Below are positions 1 through 11,306 of a DNA stretch of 64,000 bases, in pieces; positions within the stretch are counted from its first letter, which is position 1; every line of letters starts with the position of its first letter. A program made the position numbers and the translations under genes. This DNA is from Begonia masoniana (Eukaryota; Streptophyta; Magnoliopsida; Cucurbitales; Begoniaceae), in the NCBI GenBank assembly GCA_022432975.1, contig CM039508.1, positions 16,542,609 to 16,606,608 on the forward strand, read 5' to 3'. Below the pieces are notes generated by a model. The model was not told where the DNA came from. It made no database searches and saw only the letters and a program-made list of their open reading frames with translations.

Positions 1-178
1 ACCGAATTTGTAACCGAATTTGTAACCGAATTTGTAACCGAATTTGTAACCGAATTTGTAACCGAATTTGTAACCGAATTTGTAACCGAAAACCGAATTT
101 GTAACCGAATTTGTAACCGAATTTGTAACCGAAATTTGTAACCGAATTTGTATTAGAATTGGTAACCGAATTTGTAGA
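1..178. repeat. 12-bp tandem repeat (gtaaccgaattt)n
   Basis: About 13-14 copies of a 12-bp unit, gtaaccgaattt, with a few slipped or point-mutated units (for example near 86-97 and 130-165). The array begins at or before the window edge, so its true length is unknown. On the minus strand it lies downstream of the primer-binding site and leader of the gypsy remnant at 181-1260, so it may be a leader repeat of that element. Confidence 0.9.
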
Positions 179-180
179 TG

Positions 181-757
181 ACGTTTTAGTGCCCAAACCA
201 GATCAGAATTTTACGTTCAGGTATGATTTGGAAAGATAACAATCTCATCTAACAACTTAAAGAATAACACTTTAGCAATCAGAATCGTTATCAAGATGAA
301 AACTACGAAATAATTTTAAGCATTACCAATCATTGACAGATACAAAATTTTACTTTTGAATAAGCAAACAAGATCTGATTTTGACGTTTCAATACAGATC
401 AGAAAGATAAAATGCTAATTCACAAATCATAAGATGCTGACAATTTTGTTTGAGGTTTATAAAACATTCGAATGATTAAAATGGTTTTAACTAGATTCTA
501 GTACACCAGAACGAAATCGGCGACAGTTACAAAAATGTGAATTTGAATGGGCAAACAAGATCCGATTTTGACGTTTCAACACAGATCAGAAAGCTAACAT
601 GTCGTTCTATGATTCATATGAAGACAACTTTTTCGTTTAACACATATTTGAATAGAGAATCATCGAGATAAATTGAAACAGATTTCAATACTCAAGAACA
701 AAATTTCTGAAACAAAACAAAATGGAAAGGAGGGATAGAACCTGACGAACTCAATTT
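181..757 (-). other. Noncoding leader of a decayed LTR retrotransposon, with diverged repeats
   Basis: No gene is supported. Three diverged copies of an approximately 110-bp segment can be followed near 192-310, 366-475 and 551-655. The last two share 'gattttgacgtttcaa' and 'acagatcagaaag', and the spacing is about 185 bp. Lying just downstream, on the minus strand, of a primer-binding site, this looks like the untranslated leader of a Ty3/gypsy element. Confidence 0.45.
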
Positions 758-758
758 G

Positions 759-770
759 GCTTTGATACCA
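759..770 (-). promoter_or_regulatory. Primer-binding site (tRNA-Met type)
   Basis: On the minus strand the sequence reads tggtatcaaagc, one base different from the usual plant LTR-retrotransposon primer site tggtatcagagc (complementary to initiator tRNA-Met). It follows the sequence cgcatca, which would be the LTR end. Confidence 0.6.
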
Positions 771-782
771 AATGATGCGAAC

Positions 783-1260
783 CACGCCAATGATGTGACG
801 ATGACCCACAATCAAAATATTGACGTCAGTCGCTAACCCAGAATCTACAAGTTCTAATAGGAGGAATCCTTGACCCAAAATCTATACAGATCCGAACCTT
901 GGAATGAGGAGGACGCCACAAACGAATATGCCTGTTCGTTTGATAAGTCAGATTTTGAACGCCACAAGGACAACCTTGATAAGTTCAGAGTTTCTTCAAG
1001 AAACTAAGAGAAATTCTCTCACAATTAGATAAAACTTGATTTTTTTTTTCATTCATCTAAGAATGAATTTATAGGCATGAAACACCCCTTCATGCAAGGG
1101 TTTCTAGGGTTTCCTTTAAGAGCAAATTACTAATCTACCCTTCAAACTTTTAATTAAAAAGACAACAATTACTAAATAAAACGACTTATGACTCGATAGA
1201 CAACAAGTACTTTTTAAACCCTAAAAACGATAATAAAGAATAAAACGACAATGACATAAA
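783..1260 (-). mobile_element. LTR remnant of a Ty3/gypsy-like element
   Basis: Read on the minus strand this stretch has LTR features: a TATA-like ctataaattc (1065-1074), a poly-A-rich run after it, and a primer-binding site directly downstream. It contains no open coding sequence. The outer border near 1260 is a guess: upstream lies the tail of a polyprotein-like reading frame. It could be a single shared LTR between two element copies. Confidence 0.45.
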
Positions 1261-1325
1261 CATCATCCCAAAACAGCTTGGATTACGAGAACAATCTCTA
1301 GTTCTTGGTTCTGAATGCAATTTCC

Positions 1326-1455
1326 TTATTGAGGTAAGATTTGACGGACCAAATTGCTCATTTGCTCCTTGATCTGCTTTGCCTTTGCTCTCGTTATTGG
1401 TCCAGCCACTTGTAATGTATTCGTCTTGAGATCCTCATCAGAGAGCTCCTACGAG
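1326..1455 (-). pseudogene. C-terminal tail of a retrotransposon polyprotein
   Basis: The minus strand encodes a short tail with the motif GPITRAKAKQIKEQM followed by a TAA stop at 1326-1328. This resembles the basic 'GP-I/M-T-R-A/S-R-A-K' tail seen at the ends of several plant gypsy-type polyproteins. Only about 40 codons remain. The upstream part has been replaced by the truncated LTR that starts near 1450. Confidence 0.4.
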
Positions 1456-2741
1456 ATATGCAATGATAAAATACGTAATGTGTCGTGAGTATGAACGCCT
1501 TGTGATTAACGTGCTAGAGAGGGCACTAGAGGGTTCTACGATCGATGTGGGAGAAGATCGTGTACAGTCGTCCTAGACGGTTATAGGATGTGTGCCTCCG
1601 ATCTTGCTCTGCTGGGTCAAGGTGTGGCCGTCTTAGACGGTTATAGGATGTGTGCCTATTTGATCCACATGGCTTGGTGAAAGATTAATGAAACGAGAAT
1701 GAAATGAACACAACCGAGAGTTTAGAAACTTCATGTGTTAGGAGTTGAGTGTGCATTATGTTTTTACATTCATTATTCCCTACTTGTTAAACATTAGGCT
1801 TACGTTTTGTGTTCTATGGTGTAGGTGACGACGAGTTCTCAGGTGAGCTATATGAGGAAGGCCAGGATTAGGACGCAGTCGGCGACGCATGCTGCATGCC
1901 AGTGCGGGCAGTTGTTGGGGCGTCTTGACCATGGAGTGGCTGGGAGGTGTGGTAGTTTTGTGGGATTTCTATTGTGTAGATGATGGTGAATTTATAACTA
2001 TTTTGGGTGTTTGCTTTGAGATTTTGCTATAAATGGTTGTTTTTCAGGTTTTGGTTTTCAAACGATCAACTGTTATGCTGCTTAAATTTTTATAAAAGAA
2101 AGTGTTCGGTTTTCCCAAATTTTTGACATTTTCGCTGACGTTTAGAGTTGGGTTTCCGGGATTTTCACATGTCGAGAAGTTGAGAATGTTGGGAAAAGGT
2201 TTGGGTAAGTTTTAGTTGATTTGGTTGGGTGAAGTATGAAAAAAATTGAGAAAAAGTGAAAGGGTTTCGAGAGTGGCGCGCTGGTGCACGGGCCAGGGGA
2301 GGGCGTGCGCAGCGCCTAGCGGCGATCGATCGGAACTTTTGGTGGAGCAACCCGAGAGGTTGCCGATCGATCGGCGCTTGCGCCGATCGATCGCCTCTGG
2401 GGCGCGTTGCTGCCTGCGCGGTGCACGCGCAGCGACAGTGCATGGGGCGCGCGATGCTGCGCGCGGGGTGCGCATTGTCTAATCGACGCGCGCGCGCGCA
2501 GCCCATGTATCCAACTTGGTTTTTTTTTTTCAAAATTGTCCCTTTTCAATTATGTCTTAACCCGACTTTTTCCGACACATTTTGTACGTCTTTTACGAAC
2601 GTTTTCTACACGTTTTTAAGTTTTCAAAAAACTCAAAAATTGAGTCGAAATTTTATAAAAAATTATTTTAAATTTAATTTTAAATGCGGTAATGATGAGC
2701 AAAGTAGCGCACCAAGTTAGGGTGGGTTCGAGGGCGTTACA
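1450..2741 (+). mobile_element. Truncated long LTR, same family as 11307-14074 and 50747-53054
   Basis: It ends in the family terminus gggcgttaca at 2741. It aligns with the 3' half of the LTR at 11307-14074, for example the stretch 'acattaggcttacgttttgtg' to 'tggtgtaggtg' near 1790-1826, and with the reverse complement of 51640-51850. The 5' half is missing, so the left border is a breakpoint rather than a terminus and no target duplication can be recognised. The stretch 2270-2500 is very GC-rich and holds cgatcgatcg palindromes; the open frames there are composition artefacts. Confidence 0.8.
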
Positions 2742-3740
2742 CTTGCATTCACACATGGATATCAATTACAGTGTAACTTATATTTAACACCCTAATATAC
2801 TATTCTTATGCAATTAATTAAACTTTATTTTCATTCTCATCTCTAGGTATAATTTAGTATTTCTCTATCTAGATCCATATAATATTAATGTATAGACACA
2901 TCACATTCCATTCTATTTGATATAAAATTCCTATGTCATATTATTATATTTCGTAGTCGCACATTTTTCATATTAACGTTCTCATGTAAATATCAATATG
3001 CACAACTATGTGCTCAGAAAATCATGTATTCGAGATAGATAGACTATTACAATCCGTTCTAGTCATCGTCATCTGATCCTCAAGTAATTAAGAGACGTTT
3101 AGCTACTTCCTCTTCAAATCTAGAAAATAATACATCATTATGTTACTATGTCTGCTTATTTATAATTTCCTTGAAAAATGATCACTAAGGATTCATATGT
3201 CTACCGAGGCAAGTCCCCTAAAAACCATAGAATACACCCAACCTGACGATACTAATCAATATGCATCATCCTCAGTACGAAGGTAACTTATGCATTGAGT
3301 ACTAGGGTAAACCATCGTACATCTACTTACCAAGCAAATACATGCAGTCCACATGATAGCCAGCTTGTTACACCTAGTGATAATAATCACAGACATATGA
3401 TGCACATGCAATGTCAACATAAGCATTATGCTTCTAGATGTTAGTTAATATAATGACAGTCTACTAATTTTGTGTTATTTATACCACATGTTATATATCA
3501 TATGTTAATATATTGTATCATTCATTCTATCATTAAAAAATGTTTATGTTACAATTGAAATAGTCAAATATTTGCACATGCGTAACTGTGTTACTTACCT
3601 AGCATTGAGGCGTTGACGCCTCCAATAACATTGTATCTTTATAATCTAAACATCATGGCTTAATGATCATTCAATGCCAAGGCATGCATTGCAATAATTA
3701 TCCCTTAAAATAGTTTTGAAGCGCTCGCATCTCATCTCTC
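2742..3740 (-). repeat. Degenerate AT-rich repeat, partner of 27820-28990 (probable old copia LTR)
   Basis: No gene is seen. Segments align with 27820-28990 in direct orientation, for example 'accaagcaaatacat' near 3330 and 28350, and the ctatctagatccatataat block near 2870 against the ctacctatattcatataat block near 27893. A pair of diverged direct repeats flanking copia coding debris is best explained as old LTRs of the copia element whose fragments lie at 3760-4400. Confidence 0.45.
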
Positions 3741-3759
3741 CAACTGGCCTAATCTAACT

Positions 3760-4400
3760 TCAATGTCTTCCACGAAATTTCTTGACAACTAATCTATTCC
3801 TATATTGAGTGCTCACAACTCGTTGTACACCTTCCTTCTTAAATATCCATTTGCGGCCGAGAACTCTTTGATTTGGAGGTCTTTTGACAATGACCCAAGT
3901 TTGATTTTTATCTAAGAAAGAAAGCTCCTCTTTTGTGGTCCTCTTCAATAATTTAGGAATACGGGGAATTTATGGTTGCATCAAAGATTTCGGACTCAAT
4001 ATATTGAACATCACTAGTGACATTCAAAGAATATGATATGAGATTAAAATATTTCCCAAAAAACATGAAAACTCAAATAATAGTTATTAAAAGTGCTAAC
4101 TTGAAAGTGAAGAAATTGTTCCATTACTACATCAAAATGCTCCGCCTCGTAATCTTTTGGGGAAAGAAATAGAGTCATCGGTAAGGTTGTTCCTTTTAGG
4201 AAAGTTAATCTCATTAAATGTAATATCTTTACTCATTATGGCTTTCTGATTTCCTAATTCTAGACACGACAATTTATAAGCTTTGGTTCCTTGAAGATGG
4301 CATAGGAATAAGAATTTAGTCTGATGCAAAGAATACATCTTTGGTTCTTCCCCAAATCTACCTATTCCACAAAACCCTTCAAGAAGATCTGCCTAGCATA
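3760..4400 (-). pseudogene. Ty1/copia integrase C-terminus and reverse transcriptase N-terminus, broken
   Basis: On the minus strand, 4132-4338 encodes the copia integrase C-terminal pattern 'KAYKLSCLE...SKDITFNE'. Further downstream, 3760-3948 encodes the start of the reverse transcriptase, with 'NQTWVIVKRP' and 'LGRKWIFKKEG'. This order is normal for copia, but the two pieces are separated by stops and frame changes. Most of the RT and all of RNase H are absent. It is the core evidence that 2742-6812 is a dead copia element. Confidence 0.75.
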
Positions 4401-4966
4401 GTAAATGTGTCATTCAAATTTTTTTATAATTCTACTATCGTTATTCTCTTATAACAATCTTAATCCAAAATTAGAATATCACATTTTAATGACCCCATTG
4501 CTCAAAAATCAGTCTTCAACATAATATCTTACTAAGACCACATGATTTAATAAAATATATGCACTCAAGATTGACCCCACATTGCAAATCTCACAAGATA
4601 AAATATATCTCAAGATTGATTATCACTGCTTGTCTGTCTGAATCGTGATTTGTGAATTCCTAAAGTGGGACAAGAGCAATCGCACATCGAATTCTCACTT
4701 CATAAGAAGAGTGCCAAACTCCCTTGATCTTACCGAGTGTCCAGAGGTAGGAACTATCACGCATGCATGCACACCGTGCATTTCAGACATATGCACTTGT
4801 AAAAACTAAACATGTTACAACCAAAACTAAGCAACAAAATTCTATAGGGCCACAATAAAATAAAACCCCATCCAACCAAATAATAAACAATAGTCATATT
4901 ACATATAAGACTTAATCTCAAAATATTTATAGAGACTCTAAACCAAACTAAAATATAAATAATAAA
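4401..4966. other. No gene seen; copia debris
   Basis: AT-rich DNA with many stops on both strands. It probably belongs to the internal part of the copia element, but I cannot align it to a known domain. Confidence 0.4.
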
Positions 4967-6007
4967 GGAAAATTACCAATTATGGGCACGAAGTATGCGT
5001 GTTCTTCGTTTCAAACTACAAAGTAATTTTTTTAACAATGTAAACCATAAAGTATCAAAAAACAAATATGACCACGCCGGACGGACTCAAAAAAACACAG
5101 TCCGTCCGGTCACTGTTCACGTGAACAGTGACTGTTTACGTTCGATCCTTCTCCGTTTTACAAATTAATTTTTAAAAAAATACTAAATGATATTGGATTT
5201 ACTTAAAATTTTTATCACATATTCACCACGTTATGAGAAGATAATCTAAAAATTTTTCGTGATTTTACAACACTTATATAATTTGTTCACGTATGTCTTA
5301 TAAAATAATTCACTAAAATTACAATAAATCGTACAAGTGTTAGCAAATCACGAAAAGTTTCCGATTATCTTCTCATAACATGGTGAATATGGGATAAAAA
5401 TTTTAAGTACATCCAATATCGTTTAGTATTTTTTAAAAATTAATTTATAAAATGGAGAAGGAAGAACGTAAACGGTCACTGTTCAGGTGAACAGTGACCA
5501 GACGGACTCAAAAAAATACCGTCCGTTCGGTCGCTGTTCACGATATTGGATTTATTTGAAATTTTTATCACATATTCACCACGTTATGAGAAGATAATCT
5601 GAAATTTTTCTTGATTTTCTAACACTTGTATGATTTATTGTAATTTTAGTGAATTATTTTATAAAACATAGGTAAAAAAATTATAATAAATCATATAAGT
5701 ATTGTAAAATCACGAACATTTTCAGATTATCTTCTCATAACGTGGTGAATATGTGATAAAAATTTTAAGTAAATCCAATATCGTTTAATATTTTTTAAAA
5801 ATTAATTTATAAAACAGAGAAGGATCGAATGTAAACGGTCACTGTTCACGTGAACAGTGACCGGACGGATGTTGTTTTTTTGCGTCTATCCGGCGTGGTC
5901 ATATTTGTCACATTTTTGATACTTTATGGTTTGCATTGTTAAAAAAATTACTTTGTAGTTTGAAACGAAGAACACGCATACTTCGTGCCCATAATTGGTA
6001 ATTTCCC
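4967..6007. mobile_element. Foldback (long inverted repeat) DNA element, Mutator-like
   Basis: The left end ggaaaattaccaattatggg is matched in reverse complement by the right end near 5985-6007. The arms continue inward for more than 100 bp, through the runs of 'cgaagtatgcgtgttcttcg', 'ctacaaagtaatttttttaa' and 'gaccacgccggacgg'. The inside holds at least two further copies of a module (about 5165-5460 and 5543-5820), with hairpins around gtgaacagtgac. The flanks aataataaa (4958-4966) and taaaataaa (6008-6016) match at 7 of 9 positions, which suggests an old 9-bp target duplication. No transposase is present. The inner module resembles the inside of the foldback element at 46973-47759. Confidence 0.75.
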
Positions 6008-6812
6008 TAAAATAAAATATACTCTATTCTTATGTTGTGTTAAAAGCAAACTTCAAAAACCATTTATCTTTAGCTTTATTTATATATGCGAGCTTCTTTC
6101 TCCAAACTTTAAAAGAGGAAGGAACCACATGATAAGTTTTTATGTAGACCAATAAGTTTAACCTCGCCCTATTAATTTACAAATATATGTTTATATTTTA
6201 TTAGCAAGGTTTTTGTATTTCTTAACCTTTCCATCTCCTATAGGATTTTTTTCCTTAATCTTATTCCTTTCGCATACTAATGTCATTATAAAATTTATTA
6301 TTTATCTTATCATTATTCGTTTCATACGTGTGTTAGTTATACATTGGTTAGCACTCACGTGTAAAAGTACCTCCTTAACATTCTATTTAATGTCTAAAGT
6401 CCAAGTTATTCTACTTAATCATGTGTAAAGCCCAACATAATTAGTTCTCGTATTCTTAATATTTGTGACAAGTCAACAGTGTCACTCATGTTTACGCATT
6501 TTCATGATCTATGTGTCAATCACACAAAATTCTCTCATGTGGACGAAGTGTATAATATCGAATCAATTTAGGATCATCATATATATAAAATGTCATGCAT
6601 GACCACTTTATCATAATGTGCAACTAACCTCAAAATAATCTTATGCACTTAATTACCATTATCAAATACAACTAAATTCATACACTTTCCCTTAATCTCA
6701 TCTAGTGTTTACTAGTTGACACTACCACTGAAATTATACCTAGTGCAATTACTTACTCCAATTGCATTAACTCCAAAGTACATTAATATCACATCTACCT
6801 TAATGCATATAC
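6008..6812. other. No gene seen
   Basis: AT-rich copia-derived or intergenic DNA with no recognisable domain. The last five bases, tatac (6808-6812), are the left target duplication of the large gypsy element that follows. Confidence 0.5.
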
Positions 6813-7351
6813 TGTAACAACCCCAGTAGATCGCGGCATATTTTTATCTTAAACTTAGTCATTTAAATCTTAGAATAACTACTGGTAATTTTCATTAAAA
6901 TAACTCGTGGACGTTTAAAAGAATAACAAATTAAAAACCTTAAATTCTCAGAACTCGACTCTTTCATATCGGGTTTCATCAATTTAAACAGTAGGGGTAG
7001 ACGTTATATCAGACAGAAATGAATACAGAAATAGAAGACAACGTGGACAACAGAAAACAGGAGGCAGTATGGACGTTTGAAAACAGAAGGCAGTGTGGAC
7101 GACTGACTTTCTCTGCCAGGATGCTTAATTAAACTTTATCGTCCACAGACCTCGTGACTTTATCGTCCACGGTCCACGTGACTTCATACACTCATCGTCT
7201 ACAGACTATCGTCCATGGACTTACTTAAGTTTATCGTCCACGGACCATGTGATTTGTCGTCCATAGTCACGTGACTACTTACTTTGGACGAAAACTCAAC
7301 AACGTTTTCTGGACTTGGACTCGCCCCTTAACTTTGGAAGATGACTCATTT

Positions 7352-10062
7352 TGTAACACCCGGTTTCATTGAACCAACTTATCTTATCAACTAATAGTAT
7401 ACATTTTATGGATGAAATTGGGAGAATTATTGATTAGGTTAATGAGTGACTAAATAAGGGCATAATGATAAATAGAGACCTTTAGTAATAACCTATTTAA
7501 AGAAAGAGATTTTGTGATTAATGCACTGTAGCCGCCACTATTCCCTATTTTCCTCTTTCGGTCTTCAGCTCAAGCAGCAGAGCTCTCTAGGTGATTCTTC
7601 TACTTGATTCTTCTCCAAACTAGGTGAGTTCTATTTCGATTCCTTGCTATACTGGTAGCAATCGATGATTGGGGAGAATATAAATATGAGTTTTGAGAAT
7701 GCCGTATAAGTGAGCTAGTTCGGGTTTTGTGATAAATCGGGAATTCTCAATGAACTAAGCTTCCAAACTAGTGTCTTTAGAATTCTAGCGGTTTAGAATG
7801 GAGTTTAGAGAAAGTCTAATATATGTTCTGTCTATGACTTTAGGTTTGAGTATGCTCCCGAGGTTGTCTTCCACCCAATATTTTTCAGGAGACCAGGTAA
7901 GTGAAGTATGCATGTGCCTTCGGGCCTACATCACAAAACAGTAGGATTTTGTATGCTTGAATGTGTCTGTATGTCATGCATCATATTTTGAAAGTATGCG
8001 AAAATGAATTTACATGAAATGGCATGGCAAAGAATGAACAGACTGTAACAGTTAAACTATTAAGGGAACTAATCCGCCTCTTAATCAAGAGAGAGGATGC
8101 ATGACTTTGGGAGAAGTGATCCAACTCCCAATTTCACAGGGGGATCTGAACAGTTATTATGGGAACTAATCCGCCCCTTAATCAAGAGAGAGGATGTATG
8201 ACTTTGGGAGAAGTGATCCAACTCCCCATTTCACAGGGGGATCAGACCAGAAACGAATGCATATGCAACTGAGATGAGAAAGTAGAAACCTCATGTCTAG
8301 AATTTATGTTTCAGCATTCCATTTCATTATTGATTTACTTACTTAGCATTAGGCTAATAGATGAGTTTTGTGATGTAGGTGAAGAAGTGACAGCAAGTGT
8401 GTTCTCTGAGTTTGCTGAGAACTAGGCAGGTTAGAGGGGTGCATTCATGCATCGATCTGGCAACTGATGGGGCGGTTTAACTGGTGGCAATAGATGAGAA
8501 GGTTTAGTGAAGCATGATTCAATTTAAGTATGTTGAGAGTTTTTATGACAGTGGTAGTTTTAATGTTTTTGAATACATTTTGAGACTTTTCTGATAATGA
8601 TACTCTGTTGGTTTTAATAGTGGTTTTACCAAATTTTGGAGTAATGCACGAATTTTAGTAGTTTAGAATGGTTTCAGTGAATTGTACAAGTCCTTGTAGT
8701 AGTCGGAGTTGTTCTGGTTTAGGGTGGGGATGGTTGAAATGTTGTCCTGACTTTCTACCGGTGGATGTTGTCCATTGGTAGAAGTTGAGAGTTTTGTCTA
8801 TCAGAAGATGTTTTCTATAGGTAGAAGTTGAGAGTTTTGTCTATCGAAAGATGTTTTCTATCGGTAGAAGTTGAGAGTTTTGTCTATCGGAAGATGTTTT
8901 CTATAGGTAGAAGTTGAGAGTTTTGTCTATCGGAAGATGTTTTCTATAGGTAGAAGTTGAGAGTTTTGTCTATCGGAAGATGTTTTCTATAGGTAGAAGT
9001 TGAGAGTTTTGTCTATCGGAAGATGTTTTCTATAGGTAGAAGTTGAGAGTTTTGTCTATCGGAAGATGTTTTCTATAGGTAGAAGTTGAGAGTTTTGTCT
9101 ATCGGAAGATGTTTTCTATAGGTAGAAGTTGAGAGTTTTGTCTATCGGAAGATGTTTTCTATAGGTAGAAGTTGAGAGTTTTGTCTATCGGAAGATGTTT
9201 TCTATAGGTAGAAGTTGAGAGTTTTGTTTATTGGAAGATGTTTTCTATAGGTAGAAGTTGAGAGTTTTGTCTATCGGAAGATGTTCTATCAGAAGATGTT
9301 TTCTATAGGTAGAAGTTGAGAGTTTTGTCTATCGAAAGATGTTTTCTATCGGTAGAAGTTGAGAGTTTTGTCTATCGGAAGATGTTTTCTATAGGTAGAA
9401 GTTGAGAGTTTTGTTTATTGGAAGATGTTTTCTGAAGGTAGAAGTTGAGTTACTGTTTACCGGCAGATGTAGTCTATCGGTAGATGTGAATTGAGGATTT
9501 TTGTTGTCCAGTGACTGGAAGACGTAGCTTGTTCTATTGGTAGATGTGAATTGAGGATTTTTGTCGTCTAGTAACCGGAAGACGCAGCTTGTTCTATCGG
9601 TAGATGTGAGCAGTAGAAGTGAATAGGAGATTTGTCGTTTGTGAGCGGTAGATGCCGTCTGCCGAGTTATTAAGGTCGCGTGGATATCACGTGGTCTGAG
9701 CGGTAGAAGTGTTTTGCGTATGTGAGCGGTGGATGCGAGTGTAAAACGTTGTCGTTTTATGAGTGGAAGATGTAATTCGTTCGGCTTCTACCGCCGAGAT
9801 TCTTTTGTTTCTATCTCTACCGCTGGAACTATTCAGCGGTAGATGTGTTCTGTTTTCTTTTCTTTTTTTTCAACCAACTGTCTTCAATATTTTAACTATT
9901 TAATAAATGTTGTTCTTACAAATATTTTTCCGTTGCAAGTTTTAATGTTTTAAGGGTCAATTCTTAAATCGTTGAATGAAATTTTAAAATTTTCTCAGAA
10001 AGTCATAGTTCGGTTTAGTATTATGTGTGGCGAACCGGGTTTAGAAAACTTGGGGCGTTGCA
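7352..10062 (+). mobile_element. Solo LTR (2711 bp) inserted in the 3' LTR
   Basis: It starts tgtaacaccc, ends ggggcgttgca, and is flanked by cattt (7347-7351) and cattc (10063-10067), a 5-bp duplication with one mismatch. The empty site is visible in the 5' LTR copy near 26081-26095. The content is noncoding: a TATA-like ctatttaaag near 7493, a donor-like site at 7624, an 8-nt segment gagaccag at 7889-7896 between ag and gtaagt, two copies of an approximately 98-bp box (8057-8250), a conserved acceptor-like tgtag at 8374-8378, then a 43-bp tandem array. It belongs to the same family as 15244-21599, 41053-43081 and 58979-61044. Confidence 0.95.
8790..9450 (+). repeat. 43-bp tandem array in the solo LTR
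   Basis: About 15 copies of a 43-bp unit containing 'gtctatcggaagatg' and 'tataggtagaagttgagag'. Most units are nearly identical, which implies recent expansion; a truncated unit sits near 9280-9300. It grades into looser repeats of 'tatcggtagatgtgaattgagg' type up to about 9720. Confidence 0.93.
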
Positions 10063-11306
10063 CATTCACTTACTCTGGACGACGTATTCGTCCATGCAAT
10101 TCTGGTCAACAATTTACTTATAACTCTGGACGACTGTTTTTACTTGCAAAACAGAACACATAGACAACCGATCGATCACCTCCCCTGGCGAACGTTCGGC
10201 TAGCTCTCTGGAACTAACTATACAAGTAACCTCAGATCTTAATTCACAGAAATCATTCCTTTAACATAAAACTTAAACATGCATAGCGGAAGACTTAAAG
10301 AAAAACAGATGAAAATCCTTAAATCCTAAAATCTCTTATAGCTCATAAACATTAAAATTCTTTTCAACTTAAACTTCCATTTCATTGTTTTATAACATGA
10401 CAGACTAAGAGCACCTCGGGTCAAATCGCTTCCCAGCCACAAATTCTTGCACGAGTACCATCCAGCAACCTTCTTAGACATTATCACTTGAATTGAAATC
10501 CTCACCTTTCAATTCGTCACCTACATCAAAAGGTTCAAACTATAAGCCTAATGCTTAGTAAGGGGTGCAACATATATATTAATACTCATGAATGCATACT
10601 CAATAAAATCTTGTACAAGTTCTTTATTCAAATCCTGGAAATCATATTCATGTTCATATTCTTGATCATTTCGTGGAAATCATATTCTTGTTTATTGTTT
10701 ACATAACATGGATTAAGGAGGGGGTTGTGCTGGAGGGCAGGCAGAGTACGTGTACTTGGCCCTTAAGGCAGAAATCTTGGTCCATTTCTAGACAGTGACT
10801 TGGCCAAACCGCCCAAACCCTCACTTAATCATACTTGCATACATTTCATATTCTTATCTTATTCATAAAAGAAACATGCACATAAGACATTTTCGTATAT
10901 TTGGAAGATAAATCATGATGCATGGATTATGTATGCATAACAGAACTTCACACCAGAGAAAACTCAGACATTCAACATATATCATGGTACAGATCATGAA
11001 CATCAACGCATTATCCTTAAAAATCTTCCTAACGTCCTCGTGATGTAGGCCCTAATAGCCGGAATCCTAATACACTCACTTATCTGGTCCCCTTAGCAAT
11101 GTCGTGCCTTCACTTGAATCCTTCACCACTTAGACATTTCATATTTCAATGTTAAATGTATCCTGAATAATCTAATCTCAAAGCTGGTAAAATCCTAACT
11201 AAAGAAATCATTCATGGAAAATAGTTCAAGCCTCTAAGTCATATAGTCAAGCACCTAGTGTGCGTGGCTTAATCCTCACTGGCATTGATGGCATTAGTGT
11301 ACTAAA

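Noticed and set aside
2165..2720. Overlapping open frames on both strands in GC-rich DNA
   Set aside because: They lie in the GC-rich 3' part of a noncoding LTR; frames open on both strands because stops are rare at that composition. The same applies to 13646-13982.
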